This document shows positions 1 through 9,179 of a stretch of DNA of 64,000 nt, piece by piece; position 1 is the stretch's first letter, and each line of letters starts with the position of its first letter. A program made the position numbers and the translations under genes. The notes under the pieces were generated by a model. That model was not told the origin of the DNA. It did no database searches and was given only the letters and a program-made list of their open reading frames with translations. The DNA is from Spongiactinospora rosea (GTDB taxonomy: Bacteria; Actinomycetota; Actinomycetes; Streptosporangiales; Streptosporangiaceae). The DNA is taken from the NCBI RefSeq assembly GCF_003315795.1, contig NZ_QMEY01000029.1:1-64000 (forward strand), read 5' to 3'.

Positions 1-216
1 GTCCGCCACGCCCTGGCGGCTCGCGGCCAGGCCAAGATGGACGGCTTGTACGCCGGACGGCCCGCCGTGCCCACCGGCAAGCTCATCCTCGACGCGCTGG
101 CCGGTATCCGGCTGATCCCGGGCACCGGCCAATCACCCCCGATCATCCCGCACCCCACCGATCTCCAACTCGATCTCCTGGACCTCCTCGACATCGATCC
201 ACGAGACCTCCGCTGA
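1..216 (+). CDS. C-terminal fragment of a probable transposase (5' end outside the window)
   Basis: The frame is open from the first base to a TGA and encodes 71 residues. It includes the run MDGLYAGRPAVPTG followed by a short hydrophobic segment and a Leu/Asp-rich tail (LDLLDLLDIDPRDL). The style resembles the C-terminus of IS4/IS1634-type actinobacterial transposases, but no catalytic residue lies in the visible part, so the family is a guess. No terminal inverted repeat could be confirmed after the stop. It lies tail to tail with the sugar kinase gene. It could instead be the end of an unrelated conserved protein. Confidence 0.45.
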   Translation, partial: VRHALAARGQAKMDGLYAGRPAVPTGKLILDALAGIRLIPGTGQSPPIIPHPTDLQLDLLDLLDIDPRDLR

Positions 217-252
217 AGATCACTCACGTGCGGAAAACGGGGCTAGCGGGGG

Positions 253-1170
253 TCAACCGGCGAGCAGCCGCTCGACGTCCTCGGGCGTGGCGACCCTGCC
301 GGTGCCGCCCTGCCCGGCCAGACTGACCGCCGCGGCGGCGGTACCGGCCGCGACGGCGGCGGGCAGGCTCTCGCCCCGCGCGAGCCAGGCGGCCAGCGCG
401 CCGGCGAAATTGTCGCCCGCGCCGGTCTGGTCCACGATGGTGGGTGCGGTGCGGGCGGGCACGAGCACCGGCGCGGCCTCGCGCCCGGCGAGCAGCACCC
501 CGTCCTCGCCCATGGTCACCGCCACGGCGGGCGCGCCGAGGTCCAGGCACGCGCGGGCGGTCTTCTCCGGGTCGGCGACGCCGAGCAGGGCGGTGCTGTC
601 GCCGGGGCTGGAGATCTTGACCAGCGCGGTGTGCGGGGCGATGTCGCGCAGCACCTGGGCGGCCTGGGCGGGGGTGGTCAGCCGGGCGCGGAAGTTGGGG
701 TCGTAGACGACCCTGCCCGAGGCGAGGCGGGCGGCGTGCCGCACGGCCTGGGCGCACGACTCGGAGATGGCCGCGGCGATGCCGCTGAGCAGCACCACCT
801 TGGCCGAGGCGACAGGGGAGCGGTCCACGTCCGCCGGGCTCAGCCGGGTGGCCGCGCTGCCCTGGCGCAGGTAGCTGAAGGCCCGCTCGCCGGAGGGGTC
901 CGCGCCGACCGCGTACGCCCCGGTGGGTCCGCCGCCCCGGATCATCCAGCCGGTGTCCACCCCGCGCCCGGCGGCGAACCTGATCAGGCGCTCCCCGAAC
1001 TCGTCGTCGCCCACCCGGGTGACCAGCGCGACCCGCGCGCCCTGGGCCGCCGCGGCGACGGACGCGTTGAGCGCGTCGCCGGAGAAGGACAGGCGGAACA
1101 GTTCCGCGTCGTTCAGCGGCCGCTCGGAGGAGAACTCCACCAGCGGCTCGCCCAGCACCACCACGTCCAC
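253..1170 (-). CDS. PfkB-family sugar kinase, 2-keto-3-deoxygluconate kinase-like
   Basis: This 305-residue ribokinase-fold protein would phosphorylate a sugar or sugar acid with ATP in the cytoplasm. The N-terminus (VVVLGEPLVEFS) and the segment YLRQGSAATRLSP are typical of the KdgK subgroup. The C-terminal signature DQTGAGDNFAGALAAW carries the anion hole and catalytic Asp. The GTG start was chosen because GAAGGAG sits just upstream and the extra N-terminal residues of a longer frame are not family-like. It is a single gene divergent from ftsK. No KDG aldolase is adjacent, so the substrate is inferred from similarity only. Confidence 0.8.
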   Translation of the reverse strand: MDVVVLGEPLVEFSSERPLNDAELFRLSFSGDALNASVAAAAQGARVALVTRVGDDEFGERLIRFAAGRGVDTGWMIRGGGPTGAYAVGADPSGERAFSYLRQGSAATRLSPADVDRSPVASAKVVLLSGIAAAISESCAQAVRHAARLASGRVVYDPNFRARLTTPAQAAQVLRDIAPHTALVKISSPGDSTALLGVADPEKTARACLDLGAPAVAVTMGEDGVLLAGREAAPVLVPARTAPTIVDQTGAGDNFAGALAAWLARGESLPAAVAAGTAAAAVSLAGQGGTGRVATPEDVERLLAG

Positions 1171-1357
1171 GGTCCGGCTCCTTCGCCCGCTTCGAGTAGC
1201 GACATCATGTAGCGAAATATGGTCGTTTGTCACACAACGGGGCGCCACGAGATTATGCCGTACGTCCCTCCGTGCCCGATCTCTCCGATCCCCTGGAGGC
1301 TCGCCGGTACGGCGCGCCTAGCCGAATCCGGCGTGCCTCCCGCGTAACTTGTTCATC

Positions 1358-3937
1358 ATGGCCACCCGTACGTCCAAGGGCGCCCAGCGGGGAGGACCCC
1401 AGAACCAGAAGGGGACCGCGAAGCGCTCGACCCCGTCGAGAACAGGGCAGAGATCCGGGGCCCGCACGACGCCCGCCAAGCGGGGCGCCACCGGGCGGAC
1501 CAGGGCCGCCCAAGGTCAGGGCGCGCTGCACCAAGACCCGATCAGCTGGGTCTTCGGGATGATCGGCAGGCTGTTCGCCGGTGTGTGGCTGCTGTTCGCG
1601 CACGGCGTGGGCAGCGCGGCCCGCGCGCTCGGCCACACCGCGCGCGACCTCGACCCCGCGCACCGCCGCGACGGCCTCGGCCTGGCCGTGCTCGCCGGGG
1701 CCATCACGCTGGCCGCGATGACCTGGCGGGAGACCCAGGGGGCCGCCTCGGAGCTGGTGAACGCCGTCCTGCGGGGCGTGTTCGGCTCGCTGGCCTGGGC
1801 GGTGCCCATCATGCTCGCCCTGCTCGCCTGGCGGTTCCTGCGCCACCCCGACCAGAACGCCGACACCGGCCGGATGGTGATCGGGTGGGCCGCCCTGGTC
1901 ATCGGCGTGCTCGGCGTGGTCCACGTGGTCAACGACACGCCCTATCCGGCCGGCGGCGACAACGACACCATGGAGAAGGTCTCCGCCGCGGGCGGGATGA
2001 TCGGCTTCATCGTCTCCGCCCCGCCGGACAGCATCCTGCCGTCGTTCATCACGATCCCGCTGCTGCTCCTCCTGTCCGGGTTCGGAGTGCTGGTGATCAC
2101 CGCAACCCCGGTGCACCGGGTGCCGGAACGGCTCGCGGAGATCCGCCACATGCTGTTCCACAAGGAGGGCGAGGGCAAGGCCGCCGGCGAGCGCAAGCGC
2201 GCGCCGAAGACGGCGGGCAGGTCCAAGGGCCGGGCCAAGGGCGCGGGCGAGGAGCCGGGCGAGCACGACAAGCCCTACGACACGCCGATCGTCAAGGACG
2301 GCGGCGAGCGGCGCGAGGACCACTCGCCGGAGATCGTGCCGGGCCTGATGGACGAGCCGGAGGCCGCCGAGCCCGCCCGGCCCGAGCCGTCCGCGCCGCC
2401 GGAGCCCCCGGAGCCGCCCGTCCCGACGCCCGCGCCGCGCAAGGTCGAACAGCTCGTGCTGTCGCCGCAGGCCGGTCCCTACGCCCTGCCCGACCTCGCC
2501 TCGCTGCGATCGGGCACCGCGCCCAAGCCGCAGACCAAGGCCAACACGGTCGTGGTCAACGCGCTGACCAGCGTGCTCGAACAGTTCTCCATCGACGCGC
2601 AGGTGATCGGCTTCACCCGGGGGCCGACGGTGACCCGGTACGAGATCGAGCTGGGCCCCGCGGTGAAGGTGGAGAAGGTCACCGCGCTCACGAAGAACAT
2701 CGCGTACGCCGTCAAGTCCGCCGATGTCCGGATCTTGTCCCCCATTCCGGGTAAGTCGGCGATCGGGGTGGAGATCCCGAACACCGACAAGGACCTGGTC
2801 TCGCTCGGCGACGTGCTGCGCTCCTCGGTCGCGCAGGCCGACCACCACCCGATGATCGTCGGCCTGGGCAAGGACGTCGAGGGCCGCACGATCGTGGCCA
2901 ACCTCGCCAAGATGCCGCACCTGCTGATCGCGGGCGCGACCGGCGCGGGCAAGTCCGTCTGCGTCAACGGCCTGATCTCCTCGATCCTGATGCGCGCCAC
3001 CCCGGACGAGGTCCGCATGGTGCTGGTCGACCCCAAGCGGGTCGAGCTGAGCGTGTACGAGGGCATCCCGCACCTGATCACGCCGATCATCACCAACCCC
3101 AAGAAGGCCGCAGAGGCGCTGGAGTGGGTCGTCGGCGAGATGGACCGCCGCTACGACGACCTGGCCGCCAGCGGCTTCCGGCACGTCGACGAGTTCAACA
3201 AGGCGGTGCGGGCGGGCAAGCTGGTCCCACCGCCCGGCAGCGAGCGGGTCTACCAGCCCTACCCCTACCTGCTGGTGATCATCGACGAGCTGTCCGACCT
3301 GATGATGGTCGCCCCCCGCGACGTCGAAGACTCCATCGTCCGCATCACCCAGCTCGCCCGCGCGGCGGGCATCCACCTGGTGATCGCCACCCAGCGCCCG
3401 AGCGTCGACGTCGTCACCGGCCTGATCAAGGCCAACGTGCCCTCCCGGCTGGCCTTCGCCACCTCCTCGCTGTCGGACTCGCGGGTCATCCTGGACCAGC
3501 CGGGCGCCGAGAAGCTGGTGGGGCAGGGCGACGCGCTGTTCCTGCCGATGGGCGCGAGCAAGCCGATGCGGCTCCAGAACGCGTTCATCTCGGAGAAGGA
3601 GATCAACGAGGTCGTCGGGCACTGCAAGGGCCAGATGCAGGCCGAGTACCGCGACGACGTGGCCGTCGCGGCCAGTGCCAAGCGGGAGATCGACGAGGAC
3701 ATCGGCGACGACCTCGACCTGCTGATCCAGGCCGCCGAGCTGGTGGTGACCACGCAGTTCGGCTCGACCTCGATGCTCCAGCGCAAGCTGCGGGTGGGCT
3801 TCGCCAAGGCGGGGCGGCTGATGGACCTGCTGGAGAGCCGCGAGGTCGTCGGCCCGAGCGAGGGGTCCAAGGCCCGCGAAGTGCTGGTCAAACCGGACGA
3901 TCTGCCAGGGCTGCTGGCGATCCTGCGCGGAGAGTGA
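1358..3937 (+). CDS. ftsK: DNA translocase FtsK/SpoIIIE
   Basis: Septum-anchored ATP-driven DNA pump that clears chromosome ends during division or sporulation. The 859 residues show a basic N-terminus, about four to five membrane segments between residues 60 and 250, and a charged Pro/Glu-rich linker. The motor carries the Walker A motif GATGAGKS (residues 526-533) and Walker B region LLVIIDELSDL. The C-terminal gamma winged helix (DDLDLLIQAAELV through EVVGPSEGSKAREVLV) recognises KOPS-type sequences. ATG was chosen over a TTG three codons upstream. It starts the conserved ftsK-rodZ-rimO-pgsA run. Confidence 0.97.
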   Translation: MATRTSKGAQRGGPQNQKGTAKRSTPSRTGQRSGARTTPAKRGATGRTRAAQGQGALHQDPISWVFGMIGRLFAGVWLLFAHGVGSAARALGHTARDLDPAHRRDGLGLAVLAGAITLAAMTWRETQGAASELVNAVLRGVFGSLAWAVPIMLALLAWRFLRHPDQNADTGRMVIGWAALVIGVLGVVHVVNDTPYPAGGDNDTMEKVSAAGGMIGFIVSAPPDSILPSFITIPLLLLLSGFGVLVITATPVHRVPERLAEIRHMLFHKEGEGKAAGERKRAPKTAGRSKGRAKGAGEEPGEHDKPYDTPIVKDGGERREDHSPEIVPGLMDEPEAAEPARPEPSAPPEPPEPPVPTPAPRKVEQLVLSPQAGPYALPDLASLRSGTAPKPQTKANTVVVNALTSVLEQFSIDAQVIGFTRGPTVTRYEIELGPAVKVEKVTALTKNIAYAVKSADVRILSPIPGKSAIGVEIPNTDKDLVSLGDVLRSSVAQADHHPMIVGLGKDVEGRTIVANLAKMPHLLIAGATGAGKSVCVNGLISSILMRATPDEVRMVLVDPKRVELSVYEGIPHLITPIITNPKKAAEALEWVVGEMDRRYDDLAASGFRHVDEFNKAVRAGKLVPPPGSERVYQPYPYLLVIIDELSDLMMVAPRDVEDSIVRITQLARAAGIHLVIATQRPSVDVVTGLIKANVPSRLAFATSSLSDSRVILDQPGAEKLVGQGDALFLPMGASKPMRLQNAFISEKEINEVVGHCKGQMQAEYRDDVAVAASAKREIDEDIGDDLDLLIQAAELVVTTQFGSTSMLQRKLRVGFAKAGRLMDLLESREVVGPSEGSKAREVLVKPDDLPGLLAILRGE

Positions 3938-4011
3938 CCCCCGATGCACGGTACGCGAGCCGCTGCTGATTGAATATGACTTACTACGCAACGTCAGGGG
4001 GAGGCGTTCGT

Positions 4012-4758
4012 ATGGATGGGCGTAGCGAGAGCATCGGATCGGTACTGGCGCGTGCGCGGCGGTCCGCGGGGTTGACGGTGGGGCAGGTGAGCGCGCGGAC
4101 ACGGATCCGCGAGTCGCTCATCCACGCCCTGGAACGCGATGACTTCTCCCCGTGCGGGGGCGACTTCTACGGGCGCGGGCACGTGCGCAACATCGCCAAG
4201 GCGGTGGGCCTCGATCCGGAGGCCATGGTGCGGGCGTACGACGAGGCGGCGGGCGGCACACCGGCTCCGGTGCGCGCCTCCGCGGTCTTCCAGGCGGATC
4301 GGCGGATCAGGCTGCGCGAGCGGCGTTCGCTCAACTGGAGCATGGCCCTGGCCATCGCGCTCGGCATCGCGATCGTGTTCGGCGTGGTGCGGCTGATGGG
4401 CGGCGCGGGCGACGTCAACGTGGCAGACGTACGCCCGGCGCCGCCCAAACCCAGCGCCCCGCCGCCCGCGGTGCCGCCGCGCAACGCGGCCGCCGCCGCG
4501 CCCGTCCGGCCGGGCGACATGGTCGTGGTGGAGGTCAAGGCGAGCAAGACCACCCGGGTCACCGCCCGTGACGGCAAGGACCGCACGCTGTTCTCCGGGC
4601 GGCTGAAGCGCGGCGCGACCGCCACCTGGCGTGCCAGGTCTGAGGTCAGCCTGGAGATCGGCAACGCCGGGGCGGTGACCGTGCGGGTCAACGGCAGGGA
4701 CCTCGGGGTTCCCGGCCCGCTCGGGGAAACGGTCACCCGTACCTACAAACCCCGCTGA
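4012..4758 (+). CDS. RodZ-like helix-turn-helix membrane protein
   Basis: The 248-residue protein has an N-terminal cytoplasmic HTH (VLARARRSAGLTVGQVSART, then FYGRGHVRNIAKAVGLD), one membrane helix around residues 105-125 (WSMALAIALGIAIVFGVV), a Pro/Ala-rich linker and a C-terminal periplasmic-side beta domain of the DUF4115/RodZ type. RodZ links MreB to the cell-wall machinery in rods. In actinobacteria the same architecture follows ftsK. The ATG is preceded by GGGGGAGG at 8-base spacing; an upstream TTG/ATG would add 12-14 unlikely residues. The exact role here is inferred. Confidence 0.85.
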   Translation: MDGRSESIGSVLARARRSAGLTVGQVSARTRIRESLIHALERDDFSPCGGDFYGRGHVRNIAKAVGLDPEAMVRAYDEAAGGTPAPVRASAVFQADRRIRLRERRSLNWSMALAIALGIAIVFGVVRLMGGAGDVNVADVRPAPPKPSAPPPAVPPRNAAAAAPVRPGDMVVVEVKASKTTRVTARDGKDRTLFSGRLKRGATATWRARSEVSLEIGNAGAVTVRVNGRDLGVPGPLGETVTRTYKPR

Positions 4759-4874
4759 GCCACGGTTGCCGCGCGGACACTTGCCGTTATCTTCCGGTCT
4801 ATCCGCCATATCGGGCACAACCTGGCCGGGGCGGGGCTCAGGTAGGGGGCAACTGCCGATACCGTAGTGTCACC

Positions 4875-6287
4875 ATGTCATCCCGCCGAACCGCATCGCT
4901 GATCACACTGGGCTGCGCGCGCAACGAGGTCGACTCCGAGGAGCTCGCCGCGCGACTTGAGGCTGCCGGTTGGAGCCTCGGCGACGACGATCCTGACGTG
5001 ATCGTCGTCAACACCTGCGGCTTCATCGAGTCGGCGAAGAAGGACTCGATCGACACGATCCTCGCCGCCGCCGACGCGGGCACCAAGGTGGTGGCCGCGG
5101 GCTGTATGGCCGAGCGGTACGGCGAGCAGCTCGCCGACGCCCTGCCCGAAGCGTCCGCGGTGCTGTCCTTCGACGACTACACCGAGATCGGCGCCCGCCT
5201 CGACGACGTCGTCGCGGGCCGCCCGCTGCGCGCGCACAGCCCGCGCGACCGCCGCACCCTGCTGCCCATCTCCCCGGTCCAGCGCGCCGCCGCCGCGCCC
5301 GCGCACGCCATCCCCGGCCACGGTGAGCTGCCCCCGGGCATCGCCCCGGCCAGCGGCCCCCGGGTGCTGCGCAAACGCATGGACGACGGCCCGGTGGCCG
5401 CGCTCAAACTGGCCTCCGGCTGCGACCGGCGCTGCACCTTCTGCGCCATCCCCGCCTTCCGCGGCGCCTACGTCTCCCGCCGCCCCGACGAGCTGCTCGC
5501 CGAGGCCGCCTGGCTGGCCCAGCACGGCGTCAAGGAGCTGGTGCTGGTCAGCGAGAACTCCACGTCCTACGGCAAGGATCTCGGCGACCTGCGCGCGCTG
5601 GAGAAGCTGCTGCCCGAGCTGGCCGCGGTCGAGGGCGTCGAGCGGGTGCGAGTGAGCTACCTGCAGCCCGCCGAGCTGCGCCCGGGGCTGCTCAGCGTGA
5701 TCGCCGCCACCGAGGGCGTGGCCCCCTACTTCGACCTGTCCTTCCAGCACGCCAGCGGCACCGTGCTGCGCCGGATGCGGCGCTTCGGCGATCCGCAGCG
5801 CTTCCTTGAGCTGCTGGACCGTATCCGCGCCGAGGCCCCCGAGGCCGGGGTGCGCTCCAACTTCATCGTCGGCTTCCCCGGCGAGACCGAGGAGGAGTTC
5901 GCCGAGCTGACCGGCTTCCTGCAAGAGGCCAGGCTCGACGTGACGGGCGTGTTCGGCTACTCCGACGAGGAGGGCACCGAGGCCGCCGGGCTGCCCGGCA
6001 AGCTCGACCAGGAGGTCGTGGACGCCCGCGTGGCGGCCCTCACCGAGCTGGCCGAGGAGCTGACCGCGCAGCGGGCCGAGGAGCGCATCGGCACCGAGGT
6101 CGACGTGCTGATCGAGGCCGACCTCGGCGACGGCGGCTACGAGGGCCGTGCCGCGCACCAGGGCCCGGAGGTGGACGGGTCGGTGACGGTCCAGGGCATC
6201 GGCCTGCGGCCCGGCGAGATCGTCCGCGCCGTGGTGGTGGACGCCGAGGGAGTCGATCTCATCGCCCGGATCAAGGCCGGTCCATGA
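4875..6287 (+). CDS. rimO: Ribosomal protein S12 methylthiotransferase RimO
   Basis: Radical-SAM enzyme that methylthiolates an aspartate of ribosomal protein S12. The N-terminal UPF0004 domain shows the three auxiliary-cluster cysteines (LGCARNEVD, NTCGFIESA, AGCMAERYG). The radical-SAM CxxxCxxC motif is GCDRRCTFC near residue 180, and a TRAM domain closes the 470-residue protein. The LGCARNEVD and GFIESA signatures separate it from MiaB, which is encoded later in this window. Its stop overlaps the pgsA start (ATGA), indicating translational coupling. Confidence 0.95.
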   Translation: MSSRRTASLITLGCARNEVDSEELAARLEAAGWSLGDDDPDVIVVNTCGFIESAKKDSIDTILAAADAGTKVVAAGCMAERYGEQLADALPEASAVLSFDDYTEIGARLDDVVAGRPLRAHSPRDRRTLLPISPVQRAAAAPAHAIPGHGELPPGIAPASGPRVLRKRMDDGPVAALKLASGCDRRCTFCAIPAFRGAYVSRRPDELLAEAAWLAQHGVKELVLVSENSTSYGKDLGDLRALEKLLPELAAVEGVERVRVSYLQPAELRPGLLSVIAATEGVAPYFDLSFQHASGTVLRRMRRFGDPQRFLELLDRIRAEAPEAGVRSNFIVGFPGETEEEFAELTGFLQEARLDVTGVFGYSDEEGTEAAGLPGKLDQEVVDARVAALTELAEELTAQRAEERIGTEVDVLIEADLGDGGYEGRAAHQGPEVDGSVTVQGIGLRPGEIVRAVVVDAEGVDLIARIKAGP

Positions 6288-6877
6288 CCGAGACGCCGGA
6301 CGCGACGACGCCGGCCAAAGGCCGCCGCGTGAGCCCGTGGAACGTCGCCAACGTTCTGACGGTCGTCCGTCTGGTGCTCGTCCCTTTCTTCGTCGCCTGC
6401 CTGTTCCTGCCGGGCACCGGCTGGCGGGTGGCGGCGCTCGTGCTGTTCGTGATCGCCTCGCTGACCGACCGGCTGGACGGCGAGCTGGCCAGGCGCTACG
6501 GCCTGGTCACCGACTTCGGCAAGATCGCCGACCCGATCGCCGACAAGGCGCTGATCGGCGCGGCGCTGTTCAGCCTGTCCCTGCTGGGCGAGCTGCCCTG
6601 GTGGGTCACCGGGGCCATCGTGGCCAGGGAGCTGGGGGTCACGCTGCTGCGGTTCGCGGTGATCAGGCACGGCGTGATCCCGGCGAGCTATGGCGGCAAG
6701 GTGAAGACCGTGCTCCAGGTCGTCGCGATCGGCCTGTACATCTGGCCCGGCGTCTACGACCCGCTGCGCTGGATCTTGATGGCGGCGGCGCTGGTGGTGA
6801 CGCTCGTCACAGGAATCGACTACGTCGTGCGCGCGGTGCGCCTGCAGCAGGTGGCCCGTAAGGCCCGTGGCGGGTGA
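6284..6877 (+). CDS. pgsA: CDP-diacylglycerol--glycerol-3-phosphate 3-phosphatidyltransferase
   Basis: Makes phosphatidylglycerol phosphate from CDP-diacylglycerol at the membrane, the committed step to PG and cardiolipin. The CDP-alcohol phosphotransferase motif D-x2-DG-x2-AR-x8-G-x3-D-x3-D is complete (from TDRLDGELARR to FGKIADPIADK). Several hydrophobic helices span the 197 residues. The start overlaps the rimO stop by four bases. In many actinobacteria cinA follows directly. Here it is absent and clgR is the next gene. Confidence 0.95.
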   Translation: MTETPDATTPAKGRRVSPWNVANVLTVVRLVLVPFFVACLFLPGTGWRVAALVLFVIASLTDRLDGELARRYGLVTDFGKIADPIADKALIGAALFSLSLLGELPWWVTGAIVARELGVTLLRFAVIRHGVIPASYGGKVKTVLQVVAIGLYIWPGVYDPLRWILMAAALVVTLVTGIDYVVRAVRLQQVARKARGG

Positions 6878-7228
6878 ACATGGATCACTTGAACGAGATT
6901 CGGGTACAGACAGCGGAGAAAGCGGTTGATCTGCTGATAGATGAGCGCGAGGCGAACATGAGGGAACATTCCCGGTGATTACCGTGTTACGTCACCAGCG
7001 AACATGCTCCTTACGGTCTGCCGCCACGTCGGTGGATGCGGGTACGGTGGAGCTGTGAGTGAGGTCCGTAAGCCATCGGCGAAAAGCGACTACAGCGGGA
7101 GCCCGGCCGGCGGGCCCACGGGAACGGTGATGACGGCGAGGAGCATGTACGAGGGTCACAGAGATGGGCGGCACGAACCGATCGCGCGAAGTGGTGTGAA
7201 GGCACCCGCACCGGGGAGGGAACGACAG
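6878..7228 (+). promoter_or_regulatory. Long intergenic region upstream of clgR with two ClgR-like half sites
   Basis: This 351-base stretch has no convincing gene. Two GCGAAC hexamers (6952-6957 and 6998-7003) lie 46 bases apart, preceded at five bases by AGC and CGT. The reverse complement of the known Streptomyces ClgR operator is CGC-N5-GCGAAC, so each is a near match (full hexamer, partial triplet). ClgR autoregulation is known in the family, so I infer autoregulatory sites. A 32-codon ATG frame directly after pgsA is too short and poorly GC-biased to call. Confidence 0.4.
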
Positions 7229-7585
7229 ATGGTCCTGCTGCGACAACTGCTCGGTGACGTGCTGCGGCGACTTCGGGTGCGGCAGGGTCGCACCTTGCGA
7301 GAGGTCTCTACGCTGGCGCGCGTCTCGCTCGGCTACCTCTCGGAGGTCGAGCGCGGTCAGAAGGAGGCGTCCTCCGAGCTGCTCGCGTCCATCTGCGGCG
7401 CGCTCGGGGTTCCCCTGTCCCAGGTGCTGCGCGAGGTCTCCGACCAGTTCGCGCTCGCCGAACTGCAGGCCGCCCCCGTCATGGCCGACGTGCCCGAGCA
7501 CGAGCGCCTGTCCATCGGCGAGGGTGTCGGGAGCGGCATCTCCGGCACCGTCTTCCCCGAGGTCAAGGACATGGTCGCGGCCTGA
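7229..7585 (+). CDS. clgR: Clp gene regulator ClgR, XRE-type HTH activator
   Basis: A 118-residue Cro/C1-type regulator that in actinobacteria activates clp protease genes, and in some species lon and recA. The HTH is in residues 12-65 (RLRVRQGRTLREVSTLARVS, then YLSEVERGQKEAS), with the characteristic conserved tail after it. The C-terminus ends VKDMVAA. Two alanines at the end are typical of Clp-recognised tails, which agrees with ClgR being a Clp substrate. The ATG is preceded by GGGGAGGG at 8 bases. Its place between pgsA and the nei/lhr region is the conserved one, apart from missing cinA. Confidence 0.93.
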   Translation: MVLLRQLLGDVLRRLRVRQGRTLREVSTLARVSLGYLSEVERGQKEASSELLASICGALGVPLSQVLREVSDQFALAELQAAPVMADVPEHERLSIGEGVGSGISGTVFPEVKDMVAA

Positions 7586-7601
7586 GGGCCGCGTTCACCG
7601 G

Positions 7602-8405
7602 CTACCGCGGCTGGCAGGCGGGACACCAGTAGACCAGCCGCTCTGGCGAGCGCGTCGCGGGCGCGCCGCCCAGGTGGGTCACGCCCACCCGCGTGCCGCA
7701 GCGTCGGCACGGCCGCCCGCCGCGGCCGTAGACCCAGGTGCCCCGGCCCGGTCGCGGATCACCTGTCGTGACCGTCGCGGCGCGCCGCCGACCGGCCATG
7801 AGCAGCCGGTGCGCGAGGTCCGCCAGGTGTTCCAGGTCGCCCACCCGCGCGACCGGACGCCAGGGTGAGATCCCGGCCAGGAACAGCGTCTCGGCCCGGT
7901 AGATCGTGCCGATCCCCGCGAGGTTGCGCTGGTCGAGCAGGGCCTCGCCGATCGTGCCCTCGTCGTGCGTGCCCGCCCAGGCGGCGAGCCGGGCCGCGGC
8001 GAGCGCCGCGTCCCAGTCGGGGCCCAGCAGATCGGGCCCCAGATGCCCGACCACGTCGTCCTCACGCGCGGTGGGCAGCAGGTCCACCATGCCCAGCCGG
8101 ATCCCCACGGCGACCTGCTCGGCGTTGCCGAGCACCAGGCGCACGACGTCGCCCGGCGGGAGGCGGCCGCCCGCGGGCAGCACCCGCCAGGAGCCGTCCA
8201 TCCGCAGGTGGGTGTGCACGGTCAGCCCGCCGTCCACGCGGGTCAGCAGATGTTTGCCCCTGGAGACCGTCTCGATGACCGTACGGCCGGTCAGATCGGC
8301 CGTGGCGTGCTTGGGAACCCGGAAGTCACTGCGGGTCAGCACGCGGCCGTCCAGCGCCGCGCGCAGGCGTACGGCGGTGCGGTAGACGGCGTCGCCCTCC
8401 GGCAC
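7602..8405 (-). CDS. nei: Endonuclease VIII-type DNA glycosylase (Nei2)
   Basis: Base-excision repair glycosylase/AP lyase of the Fpg/Nei fold removing oxidised pyrimidines. It begins MPEGD, so Pro2 is the Schiff-base nucleophile and Glu3 the acid. The H2TH region is around residues 145-185 (LLDQRNLAGIGTIYRAE). A four-cysteine zinc finger (CRRCG, then CPAC) closes the 267 residues. The PEGD start marks the actinobacterial Nei2 group, not Fpg. In other actinobacteria this gene is next to lhr. Here lhr lies about 29 kb away in the same orientation. Confidence 0.92.
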   Translation of the reverse strand: MPEGDAVYRTAVRLRAALDGRVLTRSDFRVPKHATADLTGRTVIETVSRGKHLLTRVDGGLTVHTHLRMDGSWRVLPAGGRLPPGDVVRLVLGNAEQVAVGIRLGMVDLLPTAREDDVVGHLGPDLLGPDWDAALAAARLAAWAGTHDEGTIGEALLDQRNLAGIGTIYRAETLFLAGISPWRPVARVGDLEHLADLAHRLLMAGRRRAATVTTGDPRPGRGTWVYGRGGRPCRRCGTRVGVTHLGGAPATRSPERLVYWCPACQPR

Positions 8406-8431
8406 GGCTCACGCCCCTCCCGCGGGCCTGG

Positions 8432-8881
8432 TCAGTCCCAGGCCGCGGGGTCTGCGGCCAGCTTGCGCACGCGGTCGGGCAGCGTGCCCGAGCAGACGTT
8501 GGCCAGCGTCACCTCTTCCAGGATCGCCCGCTCGCTGGCGCGCAGCGCGATCCACACCTCCTGAAGGGACTCGGCCGCGCCCCGGTAGCCCACGTGCTCG
8601 GGGCGCTCGCCCCGGACGTTGGCCAGCGGGCCGTCAACGGCACGGATGACATCGGCGAGGGAGATCTCGGCGGCCGGGCGGGCCAGCACGTAGCCCCCCT
8701 CTGGGCCGCGCTGGCCACGTACGAGCCCGGCACGGCGCATCTGCAGCAGGATGTTCTCCAAGTACTTGGGTGGCATGTCCTGCTCTTTGGCCAGCTCGCC
8801 CACCGTGGTCGGGCCGGCACCTGCGGCGGCGAGCTCGGCGGCGGCGCGTAGGGCGTAGTCGACACGAGCGGAAAGGCGCAT
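8432..8881 (-). CDS. Rrf2-family transcriptional regulator
   Basis: A 149-residue winged-helix protein starting MRLSARVDYALRAAAELA, with the usual wing segment GLVRGQRGPEGGYVLARP. Rrf2 proteins often sense redox or NO through an Fe-S cluster held by three cysteines. Only one cysteine (NVCSGTLP) is present here, so a classical IscR/NsrR cluster is unlikely. It follows nei on the same strand, 26 bases upstream of the nei start, so co-transcription is possible. Longer upstream in-frame sequence is not family-like, which sets the ATG. Targets cannot be inferred. Confidence 0.88.
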   Translation of the reverse strand: MRLSARVDYALRAAAELAAAGAGPTTVGELAKEQDMPPKYLENILLQMRRAGLVRGQRGPEGGYVLARPAAEISLADVIRAVDGPLANVRGERPEHVGYRGAAESLQEVWIALRASERAILEEVTLANVCSGTLPDRVRKLAADPAAWD

Positions 8882-9100
8882 GTTGTCGATTATCCCGCCT
8901 GGAGAACAGTGGTCGGGCGCAGGCCCCGCCGGAAGACCATTGTGACCATGGCTCTGACCTCGATGCCCGCCGTACCGCTGACCGTGGCGGATGGCCCATC
9001 CCGGACGCCGGGGCATCCGCCCCGCGCAGTTGATCGACACTCCGGCGAGGTGTGTTCTAGCGTGGACGAGGGTCCGTTACGCTGGGCGTGCAACTAACAG

Positions 9101-9112
9101 GAAGCCTTACTA
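9101..9112 (+). promoter_or_regulatory. Putative ROK operator upstream of ROK regulator 1
   Basis: GAAGCCTTACTA inside a longer AT-rich imperfect palindrome (CTAACAGGAAGCCTTACTAA). It matches motifs at four other promoters in this window and stands out against the GC-rich surroundings. Autoregulation by the adjacent ROK protein is inferred. Confidence 0.55.
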
Positions 9113-9179
9113 AATGACTCCGCCAGCTAATCTGTGCTCGATGAAGGCGGCGGGAACACGGCGATCAGAGAGCATGGGT

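Noticed and set aside
1253..4102. 949-codon open frame opposite ftsK
   Set aside because: Low-complexity Asp/Gly/His/Arg translation with no motifs; a high-GC antisense shadow of ftsK.
6880..6978. 32-codon frame just after pgsA, considered as a cinA remnant
   Set aside because: Third positions are not GC-rich and no CinA motif is recognisable.
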